Source of the DNA: Saccharomycopsis malanga | Lineage: Eukaryota > Ascomycota > Saccharomycetes > Ascoideales > Saccharomycopsidaceae | Direction of reading: 5' to 3' | Length of the DNA stretch: 64,000 bases | Assembly (NCBI GenBank): GCA_004014935.1 | Contig: CP025324.1 | Span: 496,001-560,000, forward strand | Part shown: positions 20,793-31,066 of the stretch, in pieces | How the letters are laid out: each line of letters begins with the position of its first letter | Position numbering within the stretch: the stretch's first letter is position 1 | Notes under the pieces: generated by a model | Told to the model about the DNA's origin: nothing | The model's database searches: none | Seen by the model: only the letters and a program-made list of their open reading frames with translations | Translations under genes and position numbers: made by a program

Positions 20793-23033
20793 ATGAGCAA
20801 TGACTATAACGACAAGGACGAATCAGATTTCATTGACGACGACACCGATGACAGCGAAAACTCTTTAGATTATCCTTCTCATGAAAAGGTTTCCATAAAC
20901 AATCATCAGACACTTGTTCCTGCCCGTGCCAATCAGAAAGAATTGTATAGATATCTGGTCTCGCTGTCGTCATCGAATTATGTCAATGAGCTGAGAAATG
21001 CTACAGTCAATCCTTCAAATGGCAGTGTGAATAATAATATTAATAACATAAACAACAAAAACAATCTTCTTCAAACACCTAGCAGTGCCGGAAGTAATGT
21101 GAGTCGGTCATCAAGCAAAGATGGCAGTTTAGGAAACACTTTTGAAACCCTTACGCTAGCCAATGGCAGTTTAAGCAGTAATAGCTACAATACACCACAC
21201 CTGAATGAGAGACATCGTCATAGTGTGATGTTTACAGAGCAAAAAGACTCGGCACTTGCTATAGTGGTGCTGCGTTTCATAAAATGGGGCGTACGCTTCA
21301 CCAATATTGAGAGTTTTTGGGAATTTATCAAAGAACAGTTTCATCTGTATTTGGCACTTCAAAACATGCAAGCACATAAATCAGCACAAATGACTGGGGC
21401 ATCTCCAATACCGCCATCAACAACAATAACTAGTGCAAAAGATCTTGTAGTACGCTTTTTTCAACTACGGCGAGAGTTTGAGTTGAACAACGATGACTTA
21501 GTGATTGACGAGTCTATTGTACCGAAGCTTTCACCTTATGTCAACCACCATCATTCTTCAGATCCGAAAAGTAGCGTTAATTCTCAATCAAGTGTTAAAA
21601 CTAAAAAAATAATACAAACATATCTACAAAGAACAGAGGAACGGCTTGTTGCTCTGGGAACAAAACAACAGTTTCTCCAATCGTCTTACGAATTCTTGGC
21701 CAACTATCATTATGAATTAGTCTCCCGAATACCCACAGTACGAACTAATTCTCTCAAACACATGCGCTCTATGGCTAGTCTTCTGGGAGGAAGCGAAGCA
21801 AAAAAACCGAAACCTTCCAGTGTCAGTTCTACAACAACTTCTACAAACAACTACCCAAAAATAGAAGGATCGTTTGAAGAGAAAAAAAAAGGCTTGGCAA
21901 CTTATTTGCACCAACTCCGTCAAACTATCAGTAATGTCCAGAAAGCATTTTCAAGTGAGGAAAGCCAGACGGCAACTGTCATTATAAGAGACTTGCAAAA
22001 GTTGATAACCACCTCTGAAGGATTGGCACTGTTTATTCTGAAAAATGATGACATAACAAGAAAACCGTCAGTTTCCAAACAATCCCAATCCCAATCCCAA
22101 TCTGAATCCCAATCTCAATCTCAATCTCAATCTCAATCTCAATCTCAATCTCAATCTCAATCTCAATCTCAATCTCAATCTCAATCTCAATCTCAATCTC
22201 AATCTCAAAAGGTATTATTTGTATTACCATCTAGTAATAACACCAAAGTAAAAACTAATTCCATCAATACAAATAATAACTCTAAAAAAGACACTTCAAG
22301 GGTCAACACCCCATCAAACAATACTACAGTTAAAACTTCTACAGGAAGTGCTACAATAAAAACCCCTAAAGCAAGTACTAAAAGCCCTTACGTTAACGGA
22401 AACAAGGATGTGGTTGTATCTCCAAGAACAATACTTCCTCAAGACTCGCCTTTCTTAACACCAGGTGTTCCTGGGCCAGCTCAGACAACTCGTCCTCCTT
22501 CCGCAGCTCCCTCTGTTGCATCGTCTACAAATATGGTTCCACCGGGAATGAATGCTGATTTTACATTTGAAAACTTGTTCAATATCGAGTTGGATAAGCT
22601 CAATGGCTTTGAAAGTGATACAGGTGCTTTCTCTATACCTAATCAAGTGTATGGAGCAGCAGGGCCCAATGGAACACCTATCAATAATGTGCCAATTGGA
22701 AATACATTTTATCCAAATACAGCACGCAATACACCAGTATCAATACAAGATGTTGGCACTAGTCCTCGTAGCCGGCCGATTCAACAGCTAGCTCCTTCCA
22801 ATGTCACTTCTAATTATCCTAACATTTCTCCAAATGTTTCAAGCGTCCCCAACGTGTCTATTCACGCTCCTAGTGTCTCACCTAATGTTCCACCAAACTT
22901 TCCGAATGCACCAGGGACGGCTACATATACAATACAAGACCCTTGGAGCCAGCAGATGCAACAAAAGCATTTCCAGTACTTGCAACAGCAAATGCAGCAG
23001 ATGCAACAGCAGACCTACTATAGAAAGCAATGA
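20793..23033 (+). CDS. Unrecognised Ser/Gln-rich protein with a poly(Ser-Gln) tract
   Basis: The 746-residue protein begins at the ATG at 20793 with an acidic segment (DKDESDFIDDDTDDSE). Residues about 146-420 look folded and helical (VVLRFIKWGVRFTNIESFW, EFLANYHYELVSRIP, IIRDLQKLITTSEGLALF). Residues about 430-472 are a nearly pure Ser-Gln dipeptide repeat. The C-terminal third is Pro/Ser/Asn-rich with an island (DFTFENLFNIELDKLNG) and a Gln/Met-rich end. The composition suggests a nuclear transcription or chromatin factor, but I do not recognise the family. It has ten in-frame CTG codons in its first 430 codons, far more than its neighbours. If CTG is serine here, those helical residues change. 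Confidence 0.8.
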   Translation: MSNDYNDKDESDFIDDDTDDSENSLDYPSHEKVSINNHQTLVPARANQKELYRYLVSLSSSNYVNELRNATVNPSNGSVNNNINNINNKNNLLQTPSSAGSNVSRSSSKDGSLGNTFETLTLANGSLSSNSYNTPHLNERHRHSVMFTEQKDSALAIVVLRFIKWGVRFTNIESFWEFIKEQFHLYLALQNMQAHKSAQMTGASPIPPSTTITSAKDLVVRFFQLRREFELNNDDLVIDESIVPKLSPYVNHHHSSDPKSSVNSQSSVKTKKIIQTYLQRTEERLVALGTKQQFLQSSYEFLANYHYELVSRIPTVRTNSLKHMRSMASLLGGSEAKKPKPSSVSSTTTSTNNYPKIEGSFEEKKKGLATYLHQLRQTISNVQKAFSSEESQTATVIIRDLQKLITTSEGLALFILKNDDITRKPSVSKQSQSQSQSESQSQSQSQSQSQSQSQSQSQSQSQSQSQSQSQSQKVLFVLPSSNNTKVKTNSINTNNNSKKDTSRVNTPSNNTTVKTSTGSATIKTPKASTKSPYVNGNKDVVVSPRTILPQDSPFLTPGVPGPAQTTRPPSAAPSVASSTNMVPPGMNADFTFENLFNIELDKLNGFESDTGAFSIPNQVYGAAGPNGTPINNVPIGNTFYPNTARNTPVSIQDVGTSPRSRPIQQLAPSNVTSNYPNISPNVSSVPNVSIHAPSVSPNVPPNFPNAPGTATYTIQDPWSQQMQQKHFQYLQQQMQQMQQQTYYRKQ
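22080..22208 (+). repeat. In-frame (CAATCY)n hexanucleotide array
   Basis: About 21 hexamers, first CAATCC then CAATCT with one GAATCC variant, encode the Ser-Gln tract of the 20793-23033 protein. The longest uninterrupted run of the CAATCT unit spans roughly 22110-22207. Such arrays change length by slippage without breaking the frame. Confidence 0.95.
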
Positions 23034-24240
23034 GGAGAAAAGGGATCATCAATATTACAATGTTAACGGTCATCAGATAGAAATTACAGTTTATGGTCCG
23101 TCGGAAATAGTGGAGATAGCGGGGCGGCTTTTGGGCGGAGTTTATTTTGGTGAAAACAAAACAGATCAGGAAGATTGAATTATAAGTTTAATGTTGATTT
23201 ACGAGGTTGACAGCTTGATCGGAGAATAAACTTGCCAATAAAGGGTTTATTTTGCTTTTTTCACTTTTATAGATACTGGGTACGCACGTCATAGTTTATA
23301 GTGTTACAATACTAAGATATAGAAAGATATACAGAATGAATAAGAATACATAAACATGTTGACTAAGTGGATTTTCATTCGCAATCTGTAGATTTTACGT
23401 GAAAAAACTCCTTCGATATGGAAAGTTGCGGTTTCGAAGATATGGAATTTTAGGTTTCCGCCATGATATTCGGCCGAGGCGTGGCGGACAAACGAAACTC
23501 AACATTATTATAAATATCAAATTACAAATCTCTACAAAATAATACCCTGAGTTCTGCCGAACATATACTGGTATTACATACATGACAAAGTATACTATAG
23601 CGCTGGTGCCATTTCTTGCTATCCCTTCCTTATAGCAATACAGGCTGACGTAGTGTAAGATACACGATAGTGTCTTGACGTAACAACAATAAGCAATCGG
23701 TGTCAGAACCGCCAACTTGCCGGAGGCTATCTTTGAGTATGGCTATCTTACAATAACAAAGCAAGGCTACACCTGTGGTAAAGACAACAGTATATTATAG
23801 TAATCACCAAAGCAAGAGTCGGATATTGCGGTTTTAGTCTCATAATATCTGAGAACCGCCTCCAGAGCAACATCCGCCAGTCCTGGACTCCGTACTTTCC
23901 ATTCTCAACTAACCCCGTCACCGAGCAATTACTAATTACTGCCACTTTGTCATCGTCTCACAAGGTAATTTCTAATACGGACCGCGTACTCGGAAGAAAA
24001 GCTTAAAAAAAAAACGGCAAAAAACCGCTTCTCGGCTCGGAAGTAAAGGGAATTAAAAAACTAAAGCTGATTAATACCTACCTATATATATATACGTCTG
24101 CCATCCGCATTCGAGAGCAATCTGACTCTTTGATACTGTAGATCAAGATATTTAGACATTAGTATAGAGATAGTGTTGATTATCAACATATCTTGGATAT
24201 CAAGAATTATACATTGTGACGATTATATTTACATCCAGCC
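23034..24240. promoter_or_regulatory. Upstream region of the 24241 gene, rich in CGG/CCG triplets
   Basis: This 1.2-kb region is dotted with CGG/CCG triplets in otherwise AT-rich DNA. Examples are TTGCGGTTT at about 23425 and 23826, GGCGGA near 23462 and 23482, CCGCCTCC near 23855, and AAACCGC-type sites near 24025. Zn2Cys6 activators bind paired CGG half-sites, so dense regulation is plausible. A TATA box (TATATATATATA) lies at 24083-24094, about 150 bases before the ATG. Two short minus-strand frames (23395-23715, 23748-23945) look non-coding. Confidence 0.45.
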
Positions 24241-25110
24241 ATGTCTCAAAGTGCTTGGCTTCTACAATATGACCCAGCGTTGAAGCTAAACTATTATAAG
24301 AATCCTCTCAATGGCAGTATTCGATTTGACAGTCCTCATGAGGTTGTCAACAGTAGCAGTTCTGCAGAAAACGTTTTACCATTAGCTCCTTCTGGCAGTA
24401 ACAGCAGTTTCACTTTAAAGAAAAGATTTAGTTTCTTGCCAAAGTTGTCTAGAAAACTTTCTCTTTGCAACCGTAGCAAATCTAGAAACACAAGTTCCAG
24501 TCCCTCTTCTACAACCTTCGTTAGCGCAGGCGCTTCCGAAGACTCACCAGCGACCTCTGATTTGTCGCTTCAGAAACAGCTGTCGATTTCTGATAATTCA
24601 GATGCTGTTTCCATGGAATCCTACGTTTCCTCTGTTGATGAATCAATAGTCAATGCTAACGTCAACAAGTTCTATGGTTTTTCCAAACAGGTTCCAGAAG
24701 ATGGACAGGAAACACCTTACTACACGTATTATTCCCATAATAATAGCTTTGAAAGCACCAAGTCGCTCACAATAATGAATCCCGATGAATTCAAACACTC
24801 TATCACCCATGGACTTAGCAATGACTATGTCAGAGACAATATCGATGACTACGATAGCGACATTGAAAGTCTTCATGAAGATCCTGTCTCTTTTCCAAAT
24901 TCTGCCAAGCTTGCCCCATTCAATCCTCAATTGTATCACAATCAAAGTGCTGCTAGCAGTTATAACACGCTTGATACTGCCAGTGACATTGATAATGTAG
25001 ACCTTCTTTTCGCCAATCCTATGAAACATCCAGTAGGCGATGATTGCTTGTTGTTCAAGCAACTAGGCCGTGAGTTGCTTCGTTACGAAGAGGACTTGGT
25101 GCAATACTAG
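24241..25110 (+). CDS. Unrecognised protein with WW-like N-terminus
   Basis: The 289-residue protein starts at the ATG at 24241. Residues 4-34 (SAWLLQYDPALK, NYYKNPLNGS, RFDSPHEV) fit the WW-domain pattern: a first Trp, the YY pair, the Asn, and a final Pro. The second Trp is replaced by Phe. A basic Ser-rich linker (KRFSFLPKLSRKLS, NRSKSRNTSS) follows, typical of kinase targets. The rest is acidic, and the C-terminus ends in a short helical segment (LLFKQLGRELLRYEEDL). I know no assigned function for it. A strong TATA box and a CGG-rich upstream region suggest regulated expression. Confidence 0.8.
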   Translation: MSQSAWLLQYDPALKLNYYKNPLNGSIRFDSPHEVVNSSSSAENVLPLAPSGSNSSFTLKKRFSFLPKLSRKLSLCNRSKSRNTSSSPSSTTFVSAGASEDSPATSDLSLQKQLSISDNSDAVSMESYVSSVDESIVNANVNKFYGFSKQVPEDGQETPYYTYYSHNNSFESTKSLTIMNPDEFKHSITHGLSNDYVRDNIDDYDSDIESLHEDPVSFPNSAKLAPFNPQLYHNQSAASSYNTLDTASDIDNVDLLFANPMKHPVGDDCLLFKQLGRELLRYEEDLVQY

Positions 25111-27338
25111 TTGATACTGCTCACTTACGATACGAAATGATATTCATGGCATTTTCTTAATATTTAATCGAATGGTTCTACGGTAACCATCCTGTGCTTC
25201 TGTACATAGCGCTTTACATATCTTTTGCTCTTTTTTCGATCTTTTGGGCGATTTGTCAAGATCAACACCCACTACTATATTATACACACAATCCAGGACT
25301 CTTACATTTAACTAAAACTCTTGTAATTTTCATCTTTTTGGCTTGCTTGACCCATTTCCATAGATCCATCCAAGTCTCGGCTTAATTTTGGCCTTGCCGA
25401 ACATAAAAAAGCGCACCTGCATGTAAATGCCGCCTTGTCTGCGTGATGATGCATGGACGTTTTCCGAGCTATAAAACGTTTCCGTCCGGTCCGCTGACCA
25501 TAAATTGATTGAGTTTTATTGTTTGACAATAAATCATTATTGTCAACTATGCAACAGTTCTTTGACGTTGTAAAGGTCATGTGAAACATTTAGTGGATGA
25601 AAGTATATTCGAATATCAGCACTTACAGAATATTCATCCAATAGATAAAATCACAGGTAAAGCTTTGCAAATCATGTATAATAATTTAAAGTGTTTTGAT
25701 TTAAAATCAAATCAGACTTCGGAAAATTTATAATTTGTATCCGTTAATTATATGTAGATAACACATATTTGTTATCAGATTCTTGTTATTAGTTAGTAGT
25801 TGGACTTTTTCTTTTTTCTGCCTTTAAATATATTAAATTTTGTCGTATTAAGATTAAACGTTCTGAACGTTCAAATAAGAATTTTTTTATCAAAATTTTT
25901 TTGCCAAGCAGCCTCTTCTGCTCGATTCAATAAGGTTAAATAACAATTGGCCAGACAGCGGTTGGTGTGCGTGCTAACCAGTATAGTTCTAGGTGGAAAA
26001 TATTGATGCCTCTCTGATTGCTTATTTTCTCCGTAAAATCAGGGTTGATTGATGTTTAATGAACATTTCAGTAGATTGCAATTTTCTTTTGGCTCCATTT
26101 CTTTGAACAAAGTGACAATAGCGTCAAGAAGAATACATTGAGAAATTATTTGTTAAGACCCTTACAAGAATAATAAAAAATATTAAGCTTATAATTCAAG
26201 AGAATTTGATATCAATTACCAGCCTTTGATTCTTTCAACTTTGTACCGTTTTAAAGTATTGCTGTCGGAATTTTAAAAAGTTGAACTAATTCAGCGTAAA
26301 TTACCCATGAATGTCAAGTGGCTTCAGACTTTACATGTATGACGTTACCATTTGATGTACCCGCGTATATTAATTCAATTTTCGATAGTTTTTGTATAAT
26401 CATTTCAGTTTATGATAAAAGAATTTAACAATATATGTTAAAACATCAACAAAATTCTTTTTTTTTTTTATTTTTGGTTGTCTTTGTTTTCACCATTTTT
26501 TCTCCTTGTAATTTAGAATTATTTTTTGAGCTTCGTTAAGGAAATTAGATTAGAGACAACACCATTTGTACATGAATAAAGCAAATGATAGAGAAACAGA
26601 AAATCTAAATAAAACAACAGCCGGTGGACAGCTTGCTTCAGCATCTAATACTCTCGGAAAAGAGGAAAAAGGCCAATTGTGCTTACTTTCCCATTAATTA
26701 GGTGAGAAACTTATGAATATGGTAGGGCTTCACCAAGTCCCTTTAGACATAGCGCGTATATACGAAATTGACATATACTGAGCTCAAATTTTAGTAAATT
26801 AAAATTATGATAGCCATTTTTATTGAATAAAACAACATTGGCAATTATTAAATTCTCCATGCCTCACAAAAAATCAATTAAACACAACGGAAAGAGAGCC
26901 AGTGCAACATATTTGTTGCTAGAAGTAACACTTAGGACCTATGTAGAGGCTATTGTGAAAAGTGATTTGCAACGCATATATTCTCAATTATATTCATCGA
27001 GAATTGTAATGATGAAAGTTGTAATTTTTAGACAATAATCAGAATCCAATATGAGATCCCACACTTTACCAAAGAATGGCCTACGAAATATTACATTTTT
27101 TGCATACTGGTTTCAAACTATACCATTTCCCATTTAATTCTTCATGTTATATAAAGATGATTACAATGCTAATACCAAATAAATACTATTAGTAACTATG
27201 ACTTTCTAACATATACTTTCCTACAGCAATCTGCAGCAACCCACAGCAACCCGCATATGAAGATTCAGATTAAAATCATTTCCATCAGTATACTGAAGCA
27301 TGATTAATGATAAACAAGCGTAAACCGATATAATATGG
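25111..27338. other. 2.2-kb gene-poor region with a SINE copy
   Basis: No protein gene is supported. The part near 25430-25500 is GC-rich, with two CGTTT(T)CCG words around a TATAAAA (25472). This looks like a small promoter without an evident ORF. The remainder is AT-rich apart from the SINE copy at 26628-26812. The promoter of the gene at 27339 lies in the last few hundred bases. Confidence 0.5.
26628..26812 (+). mobile_element. tRNA-derived SINE, internally deleted
   Basis: The start (GCCGGTGGACAGC, CTCTCGGAAAAGAG) resembles the head of the 14460 copy. The B box and first part of the body are missing. From 26679 the body is well preserved (GTGCTTACT, ATTAATTAGGTGAGAA, GGGCTTCACCAAGTCCCTTT, GACATAGCGCGTATATACGA), and the end is CTGAGCTCAAATT. 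Confidence 0.55.
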
Positions 27339-28820
27339 ATGCGTCTGTATCCAATGGTTGAAACGATCACTTCGCTTCAGGATATAAGTGCCAATGGTAA
27401 CGCCGGACAGTTTATCACCTTGCCCTTTCTAGTGCTAGCGGTAGAGCGAGCATTTAATAAAGATGTTTTAGTAGTTACGGACTTGACCCGTATCAGCAAT
27501 AATAATGTCTTGTATCAATACAAAAATTCTGTATTTCGGCTTGGGAATCTCTTAAATGTTTATGAGAGCATGATTCTTACCCTTTGGTACTTGAACAGTC
27601 GCCCTACGATTGCTGATTTCCACAGAGATTACGAGAGAAAGTTTCATAAGAAGTTTGATCCACTAGAATTGCGAAATGATTATCAAGGAGAAACAGACAT
27701 TTACGCGTCACAACTGACCAGCAGGCAAAATGATTTTGCCAAAAACTATTTGTTTGCCAACTGCACATTCAGGTTGAAAAAAGGCAAGTTTGGCTATGAA
27801 GGAGTGATTACTTCCGTAGAAATTGTAAATCTTTCTAATTTGAGTAACCATTTCCAAGAATTTAGTGGTCTTTTCGAAAGAATCCTAAACCAATGTGAAA
27901 AACCGTGGATCTTTAACCCAAAAAACATACTAAGACAATACATATTGTCTTTTGTAAAGTTCAAAGACGAAGAACAATCAAAAAAGGAAAAATCCAATAA
28001 AAGAAGAGAGCTCACTCAAGATTATGATGCTTTTGAAGTTAAAAAACCAAAGACAGAATTGTCTCCAAAATGGCCATCAAACCTTTTAAATCCTGATCTC
28101 GTAGAAAAAAAGCCAAAATCCATTCCGATATTTCATCCTACAAGCAACATACTTTACCAGGGCAATTTTGCTGGTCCACAAGAGTTCCAGGAGAGCCAAT
28201 CTATGGACATTTTCGAGCAGTCCCAGGCCTTCATAAATCTTTCCAGCAAGCAGCCTAGCAGCAGCGAAGAATCTGTAAGCTCTTTAATACGAATGGACCT
28301 TCAAGCTCCTGCAAATCATATCACAGTGTCAGGTCATATTGTCTTCCTCAACTTCCAGGACTTTGTCCGCCGCACACCTCCCTTTGAAGAGTATCTTGTG
28401 AAGTCAAACTATCGGTTCCATAGTAAAAAAATTGGTGCTTACAAATCTTTCAAACGCTCAAACTTGGTTTCCAAAGACTTTAATAATAACTTCTTGTTCT
28501 CTAATGTACAAATTGTTATCAATGACACAGGTTTAACGGGCGATGAGTACCTTGCTATCGATATATTCAATGACCATGAGCCTGATTGGCAAAGAAAATA
28601 TATCAAATTTCTCGGTGATTTCGAGTCACTAGAAGAAGTATTGGAGAATTATGACGAAATTGCAGCAAAATTCCAACAGTTGGAGCAAGGAGGTACCAGC
28701 AATAAAAAGGTTCTGCTCAAAGTCTCTAGAAAGATTGTTGAAAATAAATTAGGCGTAAAAATGGCAAGATGGTTCATAGACGATGATTTACTAACTTTAA
28801 ATGATTTGATAGAATTTTAA
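27339..28820 (+). CDS. CDC13: Candidate Cdc13-type telomere-binding protein (short form)
   Basis: The 493-residue protein has two likely OB-fold regions. Residues about 20-210 resemble the Cdc13 DNA-binding domain: VLVVTDLTRISNNNVLYQY aligned with the strand-loop carrying SDFTKNDIVQNYLY, and a later NCTFRLKKGKFGYEGVI strand before a long helix. Residues about 325-470 (ITVSGHIVFLNFQDF to the C-terminal helix) would be the fourth OB fold. A basic linker separates them. Candida-clade Cdc13 proteins lack the N-terminal OB and recruitment domains of S. cerevisiae and are about this size, bind G-tails and act with Stn1-Ten1. This is remembered motif similarity, not a search; Stn1 is the main alternative. 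The start may be the ATG at 27339 or 27354. A nine-codon uORF begins at 27335. Confidence 0.5.
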   Translation: MRLYPMVETITSLQDISANGNAGQFITLPFLVLAVERAFNKDVLVVTDLTRISNNNVLYQYKNSVFRLGNLLNVYESMILTLWYLNSRPTIADFHRDYERKFHKKFDPLELRNDYQGETDIYASQLTSRQNDFAKNYLFANCTFRLKKGKFGYEGVITSVEIVNLSNLSNHFQEFSGLFERILNQCEKPWIFNPKNILRQYILSFVKFKDEEQSKKEKSNKRRELTQDYDAFEVKKPKTELSPKWPSNLLNPDLVEKKPKSIPIFHPTSNILYQGNFAGPQEFQESQSMDIFEQSQAFINLSSKQPSSSEESVSSLIRMDLQAPANHITVSGHIVFLNFQDFVRRTPPFEEYLVKSNYRFHSKKIGAYKSFKRSNLVSKDFNNNFLFSNVQIVINDTGLTGDEYLAIDIFNDHEPDWQRKYIKFLGDFESLEEVLENYDEIAAKFQQLEQGGTSNKKVLLKVSRKIVENKLGVKMARWFIDDDLLTLNDLIEF

Positions 28821-29041
28821 TTATAATGGGTTGACGGTGTTGTTATGTATTTAATAGACTTTTAATTATTCATGTTTTGACAATGTTTACACGTATTGAA
28901 TAGTTTGCCCAGTCAAATTGCATAATTACACATTCTATCAGTAACCAAAACAAAAACTAAATGAAATTTCCATTATAAACACAATATATGCAATAAAATA
29001 AAATAACAAAACAAAACAAAAACAAGCTAAAAAAAAATACA

Positions 29042-31066
29042 TTAAAAATCATCAATGGAAAAATTACGTTCTTCCTTCAACGCTTTACACAAATCAAACC
29101 ATTCTTCCATTCTCTTAATACTTTCCTGGTTGTGTAAGTTTACAGTTGGTATGATTCTGTCAACATTGAGCAAAAGAATAAGCATACATAACTCTCGAAA
29201 ACTTGAGTGTTCACTGTATGGTATTTCATAAACCTGAACAACCCTATTACTATTAAACTGATCAGCGAAGTTTGCTACTGAAAACGGCATCTTGGTCTGG
29301 ACAGAACGGACAAGGATATCCTTCTTATCCAACTCACGCAACTCGCGAGCTGTGAATGATGGTTTAGACCTGAGGGTCCAGCCTGTAGGTCTAATACCAA
29401 TTATGTTCTTGAATCTGAGTTTCAAAGGTTGATAATACTGCTCCAAAGTAGCCAATGACGACAAGTGTCTCATTGGGATCAAATGAATATTAGTGGAGTA
29501 AGGATCGTCAGTAATAATGTCTTCGAACGGTAAAAAACTTCTATCAAAAGTGTTCAAAATCTCTCTCTTACTGTAATTAGCAAAAATTTTCAAGTTCAAC
29601 CTTTGCGCTAACTCAATCGCGATCTTTTCTTTCCCTATAGAGTAAGTTCCAATACAAATCAAATAATCATTCTTAAATCCTTCAACTTTCTCAGCAGTCG
29701 GAGTGCTTTCTTTGGAACTCTCAAAGTCATCAGATTCAAACTCATTTTCAAGATCAATGACAATTGGAGCTTTTGGCTTTTGCTGCTCTATAGATGACTC
29801 CTGCTTGACCTGCTTACCTATGGCAGTGAAGAAGTCAGTAATACGCTTTTGAAAGAAAACCTGCACATTTCCTGTTGCCAGCAAACCAGACTTTGATTTG
29901 TAAGAAGACAATTTCCGATAAAAGGAGCCGTCCAACAACTCTGTAGCAAAATTACCGCACTGCTTCACCACGCTATCTTGTTCCGGAAAAGAGTATCTCG
30001 GGTCTAAATAGGTGGTATCCAAGTAAAGCTGGTCAATCTTATAGTTTGCAAGCAAGGGATGCGTTAGTATTGTTGAACAAACACGAAAGTCACCAGTATG
30101 TAGTATCCTGAACACTTTGGCTCCATGATTCTCTCTCGCTCTTATATATTGTCTATTCTGGACACTCGAGTCATTTATATAATGCGCGTGCTTGGGCTGT
30201 GTGCTTTGAGAATTCTGTAATTTGAATATTTCAGGCTCTTCCATGTCCTCCTGCATGGAAGGTGTGCTTTTGACAAACTCAAACAAGATTATGGCAGAGC
30301 CTGGACAATGATTCGCATCAATCCACGTAGCAAAAAGGTTTTCTACAATCTCATATGTGGTCTCGAACTTTACAGGCACCATAATATCGTAACTAGTCTT
30401 ATACTTCAAATTCAAAAGCTTTGCGGTGACTTCAGTGCAAAAAATGATACCATTGTTCCAACTTTTCGTGATACCATAATAATGGTCAGAGTGGAAATGT
30501 GTTAGAAAATAATATTCTATAGATTCATGCTCTCTATAATTGAATGCATCAACCGCAAACTGAACTTTACGAGATACTGAGTTATCTGACGGCTTATCTT
30601 CAAACGTGAGTATTTTTACCCAAGGTATAGGCAGCTTGAGTTTTTTCCGCTTCAGACCCTTTCCACTCTTATCTGTACTGCTTGAGGTATCTTGAATTGT
30701 GATGTTAACATTGGCGTCGTTGACGCTTTCAATGGTATTGTCAACGTCGTCTTCTGTAAACAAAAGTTCCTCATTAGCGGGTTTAATACCCAAAATCTCT
30801 TCATCTTTGAACTGAGTAAATACATTGGCAAGTAACTCAGACATAGCATTGTCATCGTCTGAAAGAATAGAAGTCCCGTTTTGCAGAATATTAAGCGACC
30901 TGCTTTTGATCTCTGTATAATTTTGCAGCTCACCACCTATTTTGGAGATGCTCATCGCACTCTCCATGCTGTCAAAATAACTGTTATCATGCTGCTTTTT
31001 GATTCGCTTAATGTCGATTTCATCCTTGATAAAGTCTAATTCATTCAGCGGCTCCCGTTTCGCCAT
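29042..31066 (-). CDS. PSO2: DNA crosslink repair nuclease Pso2/Snm1
   Basis: The 674-residue protein is a metallo-beta-lactamase/beta-CASP 5' exonuclease acting in interstrand-crosslink repair. FLTHFHSDHYYGITKSWNN carries the HxHxDH metal site (His190, His192, Asp194, His195). DANHCPGSAIILFEF, RILHTGDFRVC and LYLDTTYLDPRY give further MBL motifs. YLICIGTYSIGKEK and YSEHSSFRELCMLI belong to beta-CASP, and IPTVNLHN is near the end. The first 145 residues are poorly conserved. I find no C2HC-type UBZ zinc finger, which S. cerevisiae Pso2 has. The gene starts at the ATG at 31066 and is divergent from RPP0. Confidence 0.92.
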   Translation of the reverse strand: MAKREPLNELDFIKDEIDIKRIKKQHDNSYFDSMESAMSISKIGGELQNYTEIKSRSLNILQNGTSILSDDDNAMSELLANVFTQFKDEEILGIKPANEELLFTEDDVDNTIESVNDANVNITIQDTSSSTDKSGKGLKRKKLKLPIPWVKILTFEDKPSDNSVSRKVQFAVDAFNYREHESIEYYFLTHFHSDHYYGITKSWNNGIIFCTEVTAKLLNLKYKTSYDIMVPVKFETTYEIVENLFATWIDANHCPGSAIILFEFVKSTPSMQEDMEEPEIFKLQNSQSTQPKHAHYINDSSVQNRQYIRARENHGAKVFRILHTGDFRVCSTILTHPLLANYKIDQLYLDTTYLDPRYSFPEQDSVVKQCGNFATELLDGSFYRKLSSYKSKSGLLATGNVQVFFQKRITDFFTAIGKQVKQESSIEQQKPKAPIVIDLENEFESDDFESSKESTPTAEKVEGFKNDYLICIGTYSIGKEKIAIELAQRLNLKIFANYSKREILNTFDRSFLPFEDIITDDPYSTNIHLIPMRHLSSLATLEQYYQPLKLRFKNIIGIRPTGWTLRSKPSFTARELRELDKKDILVRSVQTKMPFSVANFADQFNSNRVVQVYEIPYSEHSSFRELCMLILLLNVDRIIPTVNLHNQESIKRMEEWFDLCKALKEERNFSIDDF

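Noticed and set aside
26823-27038. 71-codon frame after the 26628 SINE
   Set aside because: It starts at a TTG within AT-rich DNA and has no similarity to anything known to me.
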